64,000 nt of DNA, from the NCBI RefSeq assembly GCF_004916975.1, contig NZ_STGQ01000001.1:310001-374000 (forward strand). Reading direction: 5' to 3'. This DNA is from Paenibacillus dokdonensis (GTDB lineage Bacteria > Bacillota > Bacilli > Paenibacillales > Paenibacillaceae). The notes below the pieces were generated by a model. It worked only from the letters and a program-made list of their open reading frames with translations, was not told the origin of the DNA and made no database searches. The number at the start of each line of letters is the position of its first letter. The stretch's first letter is position 1. A program made the position numbers and the translations under genes. Shown piece after piece: positions 41,837 to 51,058 of the stretch.

Positions 41837-43453
41837 ATGAATGTTAAAGGTATTCTTCGGCCTGCTCTGCTACTAGCAGTAACTATGGGGGTGATCCTCT
41901 CTGGCTGCAGCAAAACTTCTTCTTCTGATGAGCAAACGGCTCAACCGACGAGTAATTTCAATCTAACAGGTTATCCCATCGTAAAAGACAAACTTACGCT
42001 GAAATTTGTGATTAGTAAGGCGAACCAGCAAAAAAAGAACATGGATCAGCTGAAGGTCGTACAGGACATGGAGGCACAAACGAATATACACATTGATTGG
42101 GACGCTTCCGAGCAAGGCTATGAGGAGAAGAAGAATTTGATGTTTGCCAGCGGTGACCTGCCGGACGCCTTCTTTGGCGGCAGCAGTCTGACGGATGCGG
42201 ATATACTCAAGTACGGCACGCAAGGACTGCTGATTCCGCTTGAGAAGCTGATCGACCAATACGCACCCAACATCAAAAAGCTGCTGGAAGAAAACCCGGA
42301 CATCAAGAAGGTGGTTACAGCTCCTGACGGACATATCTATTCGATTCCGAATGTGATAACAGAAGGTGCTAATGAACTGGGGGAAGTGTATTTCATCAAC
42401 AAGACCTGGCTGGATAAGCTCGGACTATCCGTACCAACGACAACAGCGGAATTCGAACAGGTTTTGAAGGCTTTCAAGGATCAAGACTTGAACGGTAACG
42501 GAAAAAAGGATGAGATTCCATTCAGCTTCTCCAACGGAAATACACTTAACGGCATCTTTGGACTGTTCGGGTCATTCGGGCTTCCGGACAATAGCTCGCA
42601 TGTGATGGTTCAAGACGGTAAAGTGTCCTATACAGCCATTACACCCGAATTTAAGGAAACCATCAAATATTTGAATACCCTTTACAAAGAGGGCCTGATC
42701 GATCCCGAAGCCTATACCCAGGACCGTAATCTCTATTTTGCTAAAGGCCACAGTACAGGCGGTCCGATTCTGGGGGCATTCACGGGGTATAATGCTGAAA
42801 ACGTGGTTGGGTCGGAGAATGCGAAAAACTATGTTCCGATTAAGCCGTTAAAAGGCCCGCAGGGTCAGCAGATTGTTAATATGTATGAAACCCTTGCCGT
42901 ATCCAAAAGTGGATTTGCCCTTACTTCAGCCAATAAGCATTTAGAGGAATCGATGCGCTGGATCGATACGATCTATGAAGAGCGCCATTCCATTGAATGG
43001 GAACTCGGCCCCGTAGGTGTTAATTTCAAGGAAACGAACGGAGATAAATATGACTTCCTCCCGACTCCGGAGGGAATGAGCTATGATGATTTCCGATGCT
43101 CGGAAAGTCCTTGTTACGGCGGAACCGCTGCAATTCTGGGGGATACGTACAAAAAAATTGAACTGTCGTCCAAAATAAAAACACGGTTGGAATATTTGGA
43201 TATTTACCAGCCATTCATGAAGAAATTCACGCTGCCAGCTGGCATGTTCTTCACCGTGGAGGATTCGGACCGTTTGAACGTGCTGAGCACTGACATATCT
43301 ACATTTGTGAAAAAGAAGCAGGCACAATGGGTCATTGATGGAAATATTGATGCGGAATGGGACGGATATCTGGCACAATTAAAGAAGAGTGGACTTGAGG
43401 AGTTCCTTCAAATCTATCAAAATACGTATGACCGCTTTCAGTCAATTAAATAA
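41837..43453 (+). CDS. Sugar ABC transporter substrate-binding lipoprotein (module A)
   Basis: A 538-residue extracellular binding protein with lipobox LSGC (Cys24), the typical FASGDLPDAFFGG and GTQGLLIPLEKLIDQYAPNIK segments, DGHIYSIPN, and FKDQDLNGNGKKDEIPFS (a calcium-binding-like DxNxNxxxD loop). It belongs to the LplA/YtcQ group that binds oligosaccharides. Ligand unknown: module A has no adjacent glycoside hydrolase. Confidence 0.92.
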   Translation: MNVKGILRPALLLAVTMGVILSGCSKTSSSDEQTAQPTSNFNLTGYPIVKDKLTLKFVISKANQQKKNMDQLKVVQDMEAQTNIHIDWDASEQGYEEKKNLMFASGDLPDAFFGGSSLTDADILKYGTQGLLIPLEKLIDQYAPNIKKLLEENPDIKKVVTAPDGHIYSIPNVITEGANELGEVYFINKTWLDKLGLSVPTTTAEFEQVLKAFKDQDLNGNGKKDEIPFSFSNGNTLNGIFGLFGSFGLPDNSSHVMVQDGKVSYTAITPEFKETIKYLNTLYKEGLIDPEAYTQDRNLYFAKGHSTGGPILGAFTGYNAENVVGSENAKNYVPIKPLKGPQGQQIVNMYETLAVSKSGFALTSANKHLEESMRWIDTIYEERHSIEWELGPVGVNFKETNGDKYDFLPTPEGMSYDDFRCSESPCYGGTAAILGDTYKKIELSSKIKTRLEYLDIYQPFMKKFTLPAGMFFTVEDSDRLNVLSTDISTFVKKKQAQWVIDGNIDAEWDGYLAQLKKSGLEEFLQIYQNTYDRFQSIK

Positions 43454-43497
43454 AACTTAAGACTGTTGCCGTAAAGATATCATGCACTTCGATTAAT

Positions 43498-43534
43498 AAG
43501 AAGGAACCCAGGTGTGAACCCGGGTTCCTTCTTT
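43498..43534 (+). terminator. Terminator of transport module A
   Basis: AAGAAGGAACCCaGGT / ACCcGGGTTCCTTCTT, a 16-bp stem with one mismatch and GTGA loop, followed by TCT. Confidence 0.88.
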
Positions 43535-43703
43535 CTGTAAGCTGTTCATCAATGAGAAATTTCTCCATAATCGTGGAATAGGGCTTGAAAATGATAAAAC
43601 AGATGTATAGTATTCGCTTCCTATATTATGTAATTATAGTAAACTGTGAGTATACCAGTGTAATATCAGTGACTTTATGAATTTGAATGAATGGAGGTAT
43701 ATC

Positions 43704-44399
43704 ATGCCTTGGCCAATGGTTCATTTTGCAATAGCAGAAAAATTTTGTCTTTCCAATCCTTCACCTGGATTTCTATTAGGCAGTATTTCACCAGATGCCA
43801 TTCATGCGCGAGATCATGTAACCAGAATTGAAAAGGGTGCTACTCATCTGATGAGTGATGGCCGTTTTCCAAGCCATGAAACGCTTAAAACGAATTGTGC
43901 TGCATACGTAGATAAGAACCCGGAAGCGGAATGGAAGGAATTTGTGCTGGGGTATTTTGCTCATATTTATGCGGATATCAGATGGACACATACGGTTTAT
44001 GCTGATTTTGAGAAGGAATATTCAGGAGAACAGGGCGACATAAGGAACATTTACAATCTAGAAGTCAGCCAGGTTGAATTTAATCTATTACAATCTGAAG
44101 AATGGGCAGATCATGTAATTACCGGATTGCAGAAGGCATATGCCTATCCTATTGCCCCATTCGTGACACAGCAGGAAGTAAGCCAATACAGAGATATTAA
44201 GAGAGCATGGCTTCAAGATGCACGGAATGAACCGGCAATCGAAACCCGTTATTTTAATGAAGATAGAGTAAAGACATTTATTGAAAATACATCGAATGAA
44301 TTAATTGTATTATTTCATGAATGGGGAATGGATGCCGAGAGGAGGCTTTCATACATTGATGATGCATATCAGAAACATAAAACGAGAGCAGGCGAATGA
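43704..44399 (+). CDS. Zinc-dependent phospholipase C-like protein
   Basis: A 231-residue protein starting MPWPMVHFAIAEK, with LLGSISPDAIHARD, GYFAHIYADIRWTHTVYADFEKE and HITGLQ-like helices. The spaced His and Asp residues fit the zinc-dependent phospholipase C/S1-P1 nuclease-like fold. No signal peptide, so the usual secreted lipase role is doubtful. ATG 43704 has GGAGG 7 bases ahead. The next gene overlaps its end. Confidence 0.8.
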   Translation: MPWPMVHFAIAEKFCLSNPSPGFLLGSISPDAIHARDHVTRIEKGATHLMSDGRFPSHETLKTNCAAYVDKNPEAEWKEFVLGYFAHIYADIRWTHTVYADFEKEYSGEQGDIRNIYNLEVSQVEFNLLQSEEWADHVITGLQKAYAYPIAPFVTQQEVSQYRDIKRAWLQDARNEPAIETRYFNEDRVKTFIENTSNELIVLFHEWGMDAERRLSYIDDAYQKHKTRAGE

Positions 44400-44868
44400 A
44401 TTCTGGAAGCTGCGGCTGGAAGCATTACAATCCAATCCGGAGGCCTTCGGTTCTTCCTATGAGGATTACGTGCACACGCCGATGAATGAAGTTATATTGA
44501 AAATTAACAATGAACCTGACAATTATATTTTAGGAGCATTCACTGAGAACAACGAGCTGATGGGGATCGCGGGGTTCCGGAGGGAACAGGGCATGAAAGT
44601 CCGGCATAAAGGAATGATCTGGGGAGTGTATGTGTCTCCTGAACACCGGGGAAAAGGAATCGCCAGAGACCTTATGCAGGAAATACTCAACAGAGGGACA
44701 GAAATCGAAGGTCTGCAGCAAATCCAGCTCTCGGTCGTCACGGTAAACCATGCAGCGGCAGAGCTGTATAAAAGATTGGGTTTTGTCACCTATGGAGTCG
44801 AGAAGGATGCATTAATCTATCAAGAACAAGGATTTGACGAAGAATTGATGACTTACTTTGTGAAGTGA
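44359..44868 (+). CDS. GNAT N-acetyltransferase
   Basis: About 169 residues: IRNIKREQANEFWKLRLEAL, PEAFGSSYED, WGVYVSPEHRGKGIARDLM (acetyl-CoA loop), VTVNHAAAELYKRLGF. Start uncertain: consecutive ATGs at 44359 and 44362 overlap the previous gene by about 40 bases, with GAGGAGG 14 bases upstream. Substrate unknown. Confidence 0.85.
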   Translation: MMHIRNIKREQANEFWKLRLEALQSNPEAFGSSYEDYVHTPMNEVILKINNEPDNYILGAFTENNELMGIAGFRREQGMKVRHKGMIWGVYVSPEHRGKGIARDLMQEILNRGTEIEGLQQIQLSVVTVNHAAAELYKRLGFVTYGVEKDALIYQEQGFDEELMTYFVK

Positions 44869-44922
44869 AAGAGTTCATTACCCCCAATTTTATGCTGTTA
44901 ATCTAACGTACAGAGGTGAATT

Positions 44923-45738
44923 ATGGATCAACAAGTTATCCAAACCGCAAAAGAATTATCCATTCAAGTCATACGGCAGGCTGGACAAATCGCCAAGGAA
45001 AAATTTGATGATATTGCCGATATACAAGCCAAAGACGAATTTGGAGATGTCGTAACCGAGGTGGATCACCTTGCTGAGGGAATCATCCTTGAGCAGATTC
45101 AGGCTGTTTTCCCGGATCATCAGATCCACAGCGAGGAAGCCGGAGTCATTGGATCGGAAAATGATTGGCTGTGGCTGATCGATCCGCTCGACGGAACGAA
45201 TAATTTTGCCATTGGGCTTCCGGTTTTTTCGGTATCCATAACGCTGATGTATAAAAAACACCCCGTTCTTGGCGTCGTTTATGAACCATTAACAGACCGG
45301 CTGTTTGTCTCTGTGGCTGGTGAGGGAACGTATTGCAATGATAAGCCGGTTCATGTTAAAAATAGCCCCAACTTCCTCAGGGGGAACATTGGATGGATTC
45401 AAGGCCACAAAGTACAAAATGACCCGAAGGCGGTTCAACTGCGGCAGTTTATTGATATAAGATTTAAGCGAATGATGCGGCTGTGGGCGCCAACCTTGCA
45501 GTGGTGTATGCTCGCCAAGGGCGATCTGGATGGAATCGTCTTGTACAATTCGGAAGGAGATGATTTGTACTCCGGCATCTTGATGGTCAAGGAAGCTGGA
45601 GGAGTCGTCCTTGATTTTGATGGCAATCCATTTGACGGCATGAGCAACGAACCCTACATGATTGCATGCCATCCCGATCATCAAGAACAGATGCTGCAAT
45701 TGGTGAGAGAAGGACTGAGTTTAAAGGCTGGAGGTTAG
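44923..45738 (+). CDS. Inositol monophosphatase family protein
   Basis: A 271-residue Mg-dependent phosphatase. Metal-site motifs are EEAG in IHSEEAGVIG, WLIDPLDGTNNFAIG and, near the end, a modified GDDLYSGILMVKEAGGVV in place of the usual WDxAAG. The weakened third motif (SEGDDLYSGI) suggests altered specificity. Family substrates include inositol phosphates, PAP and fructose-1,6-bisphosphate. AGAGGTG site ahead of ATG. Confidence 0.87.
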   Translation: MDQQVIQTAKELSIQVIRQAGQIAKEKFDDIADIQAKDEFGDVVTEVDHLAEGIILEQIQAVFPDHQIHSEEAGVIGSENDWLWLIDPLDGTNNFAIGLPVFSVSITLMYKKHPVLGVVYEPLTDRLFVSVAGEGTYCNDKPVHVKNSPNFLRGNIGWIQGHKVQNDPKAVQLRQFIDIRFKRMMRLWAPTLQWCMLAKGDLDGIVLYNSEGDDLYSGILMVKEAGGVVLDFDGNPFDGMSNEPYMIACHPDHQEQMLQLVREGLSLKAGG

Positions 45739-45739
45739 C

Positions 45740-46273
45740 ATGTACAATCGGATACATATATTTGGCGCATCAGGTACCGGAGCTACGACTCTTGGAAAAG
45801 AACTGAGCTTGCATCTTCCTCATGTGAATATGGATGGAGATGAATATTTCTGGATCGAAAAATTCAGCAAGCCAAGGGAGCCGGAGGAGAGAATTAAGCT
45901 TTTAAAAGAAGACCTCTCGCAGTACGAGAAGTGGATTCTATCTGGAGCCATTTGCGGTTGGGGAGACGAAGTGAAGACCGCGTTCGACCTGGTTGTTTTT
46001 CTATATGTTTCGCAGGAGCTTCGGCTTCAAAGATTGAGAGAACGGGAATTACATAGATATGGGGAAGAAATTCTTCCTGGCGGCCGTATGTATTCGCAAT
46101 CGCAGGCATTTTTGGAATGGGCAGCGCTATATGATTCAGCGGGAAAAGAAGTCAGAAGCAGGGCCCTGCATGAAGATTGGATGTCCGATTTGGCTTGCCC
46201 GGTTCTCAGAATCGAAGGGGATCAATCGGTGAGTGAAAGAGTGGATGCCGTAGTCCGTTTTCTGCGGTCATAA
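45740..46273 (+). CDS. P-loop kinase-like protein (adenylate kinase-type)
   Basis: A 177-residue NTPase with Walker A GASGTGATTL at residues 9-18, where the usual GKS/T lysine is replaced by alanine (GTGAT), and DGDEYFW after strand 2. RLQRLRERELHRYGEEI looks like a lid. The missing Walker lysine is common in this small family found next to phosphatase genes. It starts one base after the phosphatase stop codon with TGGAGG ahead. Function unknown. Confidence 0.72.
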   Translation: MYNRIHIFGASGTGATTLGKELSLHLPHVNMDGDEYFWIEKFSKPREPEERIKLLKEDLSQYEKWILSGAICGWGDEVKTAFDLVVFLYVSQELRLQRLRERELHRYGEEILPGGRMYSQSQAFLEWAALYDSAGKEVRSRALHEDWMSDLACPVLRIEGDQSVSERVDAVVRFLRS

Positions 46274-46300
46274 TCCTGTGTAACCCTCAAGGAGATACTT

Positions 46301-47035
46301 ATGCCATTTACATTCGCACATCCCATATATATCATTCCGGCCAGGTTTATGAAACCGGGCTATATCAGCATAACCGGGCTTATTCTTGGGAGCATGGCCC
46401 CGGATTTTGAATATTTCATCGCTTTGGAGCCGTATCAGTGGATTGGGCATACGCATAAAGGGCTGCTGCTGCAAGCCATCCCGATTTGCACCGTGATTCT
46501 ATTATTGCTGCAGCTCATCATGAAGCCATTCGCCTTACATTTGCCGTCTATGTTTAACCTGGATGTAAGGACATCCGGACTTATCAACGCCTTTGACTAT
46601 CGTCGGCTGAAGAGCTGGGTTGTTTTTCTGGTTTCCGTTGTCATTGGATTTTACAGCCATGTATTTATTGATGCATTTACTCATAAATCCGGATATTTTG
46701 TATTGAGGTTCCCGGCCCTGCAAAGCATGTATTTCGGCCTTCCGGCCTTTAAACTGCTGCAATACTCGCTGTCGGTTTGCGGTATTTTGGCTGAACTGCT
46801 CATCATGTTATTTCTATTGAACAGTGCGACCTGTTCAACCACAGCTTTGAAAAGAATATCCATGAACCGAAAGATGAGATACTGGACAGGCGTAATCGTC
46901 ATCGCCATGGCAACCACGCTGGGTAAGCTGCTTTTTACAGCAAGTACGAACTTACCAGGAGTTCTTGTCGTTTCGCCCATATCGGGTTTGATTTTAGGAA
47001 TCATCATGATGGGGCTCCTATTCCGGAAGGTCTAG
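46301..47035 (+). CDS. DUF4184 family membrane protein
   Basis: A 244-residue protein with about six membrane helices. The start MPFTFAHPIYIIPARFMKPG, then GSMAPDFEYF and FYSHVFIDAFTHKSGYFV, is the DUF4184 signature; conserved His and Asp residues suggest a membrane metallo-hydrolase, but no activity is known. AAGGAGA site ahead of ATG; last of the block of small enzymes. Confidence 0.85.
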   Translation: MPFTFAHPIYIIPARFMKPGYISITGLILGSMAPDFEYFIALEPYQWIGHTHKGLLLQAIPICTVILLLLQLIMKPFALHLPSMFNLDVRTSGLINAFDYRRLKSWVVFLVSVVIGFYSHVFIDAFTHKSGYFVLRFPALQSMYFGLPAFKLLQYSLSVCGILAELLIMLFLLNSATCSTTALKRISMNRKMRYWTGVIVIAMATTLGKLLFTASTNLPGVLVVSPISGLILGIIMMGLLFRKV

Positions 47036-47078
47036 GGAGTAAAGCGGCAGCTCAAAAGTTCATATTGATAAGTTAACG

Positions 47079-47110
47079 AGACCAAAGGACACCGCCATCC
47101 CTTGGTCTGT
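47079..47110 (+). terminator. Possible terminator after the DUF4184 gene
   Basis: AGACCAAaGG / CCcTTGGTCT with a short loop and GTTT behind it. Confidence 0.45.
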
Positions 47111-47455
47111 TTGATGTTCGTTTTTACTTAAACAAACGCTAACATCCCTGTGCAAAGATGATCACTACGCGGGTGTTTTACTTGAAATGTTTTCCAATTT
47201 CATGATGGTTGGTCAAAATTGATGTTAAAATGAAAGCCCTTACTTTGAGCAAAAATAACATATTGTCTTCTTGTCATTTTCAATTGTCAGTGTCTCAAAA
47301 ACCTTGATGTATAGCGCTTTCAGGGGATACGGAAAATGACATATTTACGAAGATTATGGCGTCATCTATCGTTAAGTATGTAAGCGCTAGCAAAACTCGA
47401 TGTCGTGAGAGCGAGCGCTGGAGAAATTACATTTAAAACAGGAAGGGGTGATCCT
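47111..47455 (+). promoter_or_regulatory. Control region of transport module B with a cre-like site
   Basis: No gene in this stretch. TGTAAGCGCTAGCA at 47379-47392 fits the CcpA operator consensus TGWNANCGNTNWCA at all but one position and is nearly palindromic, 64 bp before the first permease gene. A weaker related palindrome, TATAGCGCTTTCA, lies at 47310-47322. Catabolite repression by CcpA is inferred from this. Confidence 0.6.
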
Positions 47456-48418
47456 ATGCAGGATACTAAAGTTTCCATCTCGGACAGTGCGATGCTGAAA
47501 CCGAGAAAGGCAGACAAAGGTGTATGGAAGAGAATTATTCAGAACTGGGAACTGTATATCTTCATTGCACCCGCATTTTTCTACTTTCTTATTTTCTCTT
47601 ACGGACCGATGTATGGAATTCAAATCGCGTTTAAAAACTTCATTCCAACAAAAGGGATTACGGGCAGCCCTTGGGTCGGTTTCGATCATTTTACTCGCTT
47701 CTTTGATTCTTATTACTTTTGGGACTTGATATGGAACACATTAAGCATCAGCTTGTATGAACTGGCTATCGGATTTCCGATTCCGATCATTCTGGCACTT
47801 GCCTTCAATGAGGTGAGAACGGGCTTCTTTAAGAAATTGGCTCAAACGGTCACGTATGCGCCTCACTTTATTTCCGTCGTTGTCATGGCCGGGATGATCA
47901 TTACATTCCTGTCTCCGTCAACCGGGATTGTCGTTCATCTGATTGAAGGGCTGGGGTTTAATGCTCCTGATTTTCTAACGGATCCACGATGGTTTAAGAC
48001 GATGTATGTCTTCTCGGGCGTATGGCAGAGCGCAGGCTGGGGAACGATCATTTACTTGGCAGCGTTATCGGGCGTGGATCCGGGGCTTCACGAAGCAGCG
48101 ATCATTGATGGAGCGTCAAGATTCCAGCGTGTTCGTCATATTAACATTCCAACGATTATCCCGACGATGACCATCCTGCTCATTTTGAATATGGGAAGTC
48201 TGCTGGGAGTAGGTTTTGAGAAGATTCTATTGCTGCAAAACCCGCTGAACATGGGGTCTTCAGACGTCATTTCCACTTTTGTATACCGCTCAGGGCTAGT
48301 GGATGCCCAATACAGCTTCTCGACAGCGATCGGTTTGTTTAATTCCGTGATCAACGCGGTACTGTTGGTTGTCGTCAATCAGATCGTCCGCCGGACGAGC
48401 GAGAATAGTTTGTGGTAG
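47456..48418 (+). CDS. Sugar ABC transporter permease, LplB-type (module B)
   Basis: A 320-residue, six-helix permease closely resembling that of module A: LYIFIAPAFFYFLIFSYGPMYG, QIAFKNFIPTKGITGSPWVG, and the EAA loop LHEAAIIDGASRFQRVRHIN. ATG 47456 follows AGGAAGGGGTG; the frame's upstream extension to 47405 lacks a site. First gene of the module next to the glycosidase operon, so its cargo is probably the glycan those enzymes degrade. Confidence 0.92.
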   Translation: MQDTKVSISDSAMLKPRKADKGVWKRIIQNWELYIFIAPAFFYFLIFSYGPMYGIQIAFKNFIPTKGITGSPWVGFDHFTRFFDSYYFWDLIWNTLSISLYELAIGFPIPIILALAFNEVRTGFFKKLAQTVTYAPHFISVVVMAGMIITFLSPSTGIVVHLIEGLGFNAPDFLTDPRWFKTMYVFSGVWQSAGWGTIIYLAALSGVDPGLHEAAIIDGASRFQRVRHINIPTIIPTMTILLILNMGSLLGVGFEKILLLQNPLNMGSSDVISTFVYRSGLVDAQYSFSTAIGLFNSVINAVLLVVVNQIVRRTSENSLW

Positions 48419-48433
48419 AAAGGAGGGACACGG

Positions 48434-49342
48434 ATGCTTTCAGGTGTCAGAGAAACCAAACGCGATAAATTGTTTCTGATATGCAATTACATTTACGTAT
48501 TACTTGCTTTCCTTGTCGTATTCTATCCCTTGGTCTATATGATCAGTGCGTCGATCAGCGATCCGAAGTATGTCGGTTCCGGGGAAATGTGGCTGTGGCC
48601 GAAAGGGATTACTTTTGACGGGTACAAAAGAGTATTTGAGAACTCCAGCATTTGGACGGGGTACGGGAACACCATCCTTTACACCGTGGTGGGAACGGCC
48701 ATAAATCTGGTTGTTACGCTGCCAGCAGCTTACGCATTAAGCCGCAAGGACTTTGTTGGACGTAACTTTTTTATGGCCATGTTCATGGTCACGATGTTCT
48801 TTGGCGGGGGCCTGGTGCCAACCTACCTGCTGATCAAGCAGCTGGGCATGATTAATACGATGTGGGCAATTGTGATCCCATCGGCTGCATCCATCTGGAA
48901 CATCATTGTTTCCCGTACATTCTTTCAGAGCTCTATTCCGAAGGAGCTGCAGGAGGCTGCCCAGATTGACGGCTGTACCAATATGAGATTGTTCATCAAG
49001 ATTATCCTGCCGCTGTCGATGCCGATTATCGCGGTAATGGCATTGTTCTATGGCGTAGGTAACTGGAACAGCTATTTCTCGGCTCTCATTTATTTGAATG
49101 ATTCAGCGAAATATCCGCTGCAGCTCGTGCTGCGCCAAATCCTGGTTCTGCAGGAAATGGCCGCTCAGGGCGGCGGGGCCATTGATGCTTCTACAGCAGC
49201 AGCGATGAACAGCAAAGCGGAAATTGCAGCATTGGTCAAATATGCAGTTATTATTGTAGCGACGGTTCCGATCATTGCTATTTATCCGTTCCTACAGCGA
49301 TATTTTGTCCAGGGTGTTATGATTGGTTCCGTAAAGGGCTGA
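48434..49342 (+). CDS. Sugar ABC transporter permease, YtcP/LplC-type (module B)
   Basis: A 302-residue partner permease: YPLVYMISASISDPKYVGSGEMWLWP, ALSRKDFVGRNFFMAMFMVTMFFGGGLVPTYLL, EAA loop ELQEAAQIDGCTNMRLFIKI. AAAGGAGGG ahead of ATG, 15 bp after the first permease gene. Confidence 0.92.
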   Translation: MLSGVRETKRDKLFLICNYIYVLLAFLVVFYPLVYMISASISDPKYVGSGEMWLWPKGITFDGYKRVFENSSIWTGYGNTILYTVVGTAINLVVTLPAAYALSRKDFVGRNFFMAMFMVTMFFGGGLVPTYLLIKQLGMINTMWAIVIPSAASIWNIIVSRTFFQSSIPKELQEAAQIDGCTNMRLFIKIILPLSMPIIAVMALFYGVGNWNSYFSALIYLNDSAKYPLQLVLRQILVLQEMAAQGGGAIDASTAAAMNSKAEIAALVKYAVIIVATVPIIAIYPFLQRYFVQGVMIGSVKG

Positions 49343-49378
49343 TCTTTGCCATAAACAACACAAAGGGGAGTTGTATCC

Positions 49379-50989
49379 ATGAAAAATCTTCGCAAGGTAT
49401 CATCCATCATCCTCTGCCTTACAATATCCGCAACGATGCTCGCAGCCTGTGGTTCATCGAAAGAGGATGGGGGTTCAAATGCTTCCGGATCAGCCGAAGT
49501 GGAAGGCATAAAGAAAGAAGGCTTTCCGATTGTGGACAAGCCGCTAACGCTCTCGATTATGTCACAGGACGCCGGCGTTGCGGACTGGAACCAGATGCCC
49601 GTACTTAAGGAAATGGAGAAGTTGACCGGAATCAAATTGACGTATCAGCTTGCGCCGATTGACAGCTTTGAGACTAAGAAGAACCTCGTTTTTGCCAGTG
49701 GAGACCTGCCGGATGTATTCTACGGAGCAGATCTTAAACCGGCAGATCAGGTGACTTACGGTACGCAAGGTGTACTCATCCCTCTGGAAAAATACATTGA
49801 TGAAGGATATGCGCCGAACATCAAAAAAATATTCGACGAGCATCCGGACATCCGCAAATCGTTTACGACGCCTGACGGACATATCTACGCGCTTCCGAAT
49901 GTCGACTTGTCGGCCGTTTGGTACCGCAGTCCAATGTGGTACAACGGTAAGTTCCTGAAAGCCTTGAAAGTGACAGAGCTGCCGAAGACGACGGACGAGC
50001 TGTATACCCTCCTGAAACGTGTGAAGGACGAAGATCCAAATGGCAACGGCAAGGCGGACGAAATTCCGCTGACTTCGGTGAAGCTGGATGATTTGCGGAT
50101 GTATTTCCTGGGTTTCTGGGGCATTTATGACGAGACGGTTTACTCCGACAAGGATGGTAAGGTTCACTATACGCCGCAGGAAGAGGGATACAAAGGTTAC
50201 TTAACCTTCTTGAACCGCCTGTGGAAGGATAATCTGCTCGATCATGAAACCTTCTCGCAAACGCCTGAACAGAAGAAAGCCAAAGGGCAAAACAACCAAA
50301 TTGCGTTGTTCAATGATTACTATCCTTACTTCACACTTGGTGGCGAACCAAGCGGCGACAACCCGCTTATGACGCCGGTGAAGAGCGAGGTTCCAGGTTC
50401 TCCGGTATACGGCAAGCATCCGGGCATTTCCGCGAACGGAACCTTTGCCATTACGAGTAGTGACAAGGCGCCGGAAGCAACCATGCGCTGGATCGATTAT
50501 CAGTACGGCTACGATGGCGCGACGCTGTTTGCGCAGGGACCTGAAAATCTGCTGTGGAAATACACCAATAAAGAAACCCATGAGAAAGAATGGCTGCCTG
50601 TTCCAGGCGGAAAAGAACGTGATGAATTCCGCGGCACGCTTACGCCGAACTATGGTATCCTGACGCCGGGCATGAATTCAAGCGAACTTACCAAAGGACT
50701 CAAGACCGATTTCGATGCATGGATCGATAAAGAAAATGCGGAGAAGCTTACGCCGATCGGTAAGGCTCCTTTCCCTAACGTGTATTTGACAAATGAGGAG
50801 CAAAGCGAAGCAACGGCATTATTGTCAGACCTAAATACGTATGTTAAACAGATGGAAGCAAAATTCGTAACAGGACAAGAGCCGCTATCCAATTGGGACA
50901 AGTATGTGGCACAAATCAAAAAAATGGGAGGAGACCGGATCGTTGAGCTGTATCAAGGGGCATACGATCGTTGGAACTCTGAGAAATAA
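49379..50989 (+). CDS. Glycan ABC transporter substrate-binding lipoprotein (module B)
   Basis: A 536-residue binding protein with lipobox LAAC (Cys24), FASGDLPDVFYGA, GTQGVLIPLEKYIDEGYAPNIK, DGHIYALPN and the DxNxNxxxD loop in DEDPNGNGKADEIP. Same LplA-like group as module A but clearly diverged from it. Location beside the GH29/GH125/GH18 operon suggests it binds a fucose- and mannose-containing oligosaccharide (inference). Confidence 0.92.
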   Translation: MKNLRKVSSIILCLTISATMLAACGSSKEDGGSNASGSAEVEGIKKEGFPIVDKPLTLSIMSQDAGVADWNQMPVLKEMEKLTGIKLTYQLAPIDSFETKKNLVFASGDLPDVFYGADLKPADQVTYGTQGVLIPLEKYIDEGYAPNIKKIFDEHPDIRKSFTTPDGHIYALPNVDLSAVWYRSPMWYNGKFLKALKVTELPKTTDELYTLLKRVKDEDPNGNGKADEIPLTSVKLDDLRMYFLGFWGIYDETVYSDKDGKVHYTPQEEGYKGYLTFLNRLWKDNLLDHETFSQTPEQKKAKGQNNQIALFNDYYPYFTLGGEPSGDNPLMTPVKSEVPGSPVYGKHPGISANGTFAITSSDKAPEATMRWIDYQYGYDGATLFAQGPENLLWKYTNKETHEKEWLPVPGGKERDEFRGTLTPNYGILTPGMNSSELTKGLKTDFDAWIDKENAEKLTPIGKAPFPNVYLTNEEQSEATALLSDLNTYVKQMEAKFVTGQEPLSNWDKYVAQIKKMGGDRIVELYQGAYDRWNSEK

Positions 50990-51011
50990 ACCCATTCACG
51001 CATAAAAAAAT

Positions 51012-51054
51012 GAAGCCAACATGTCCCGGTCACCATGACCGGGTGTTGGCTTTC
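51012..51054. terminator. Bidirectional terminator between module B and its regulator
   Basis: GAAGCCAACA...CCCGGTCA / TGACCGGG...TGTTGGCTTTC, a long nearly perfect stem with A and T tracts outside, shared by two convergent genes. Confidence 0.85.
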
Positions 51055-51058
51055 ATAA

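Noticed and set aside
47310..47322. Second full cre site
   Set aside because: TATAGCGCTTTCA keeps the AGCGCT core but the left half does not fit the consensus at the right spacing, so it is mentioned only as a weak relative.
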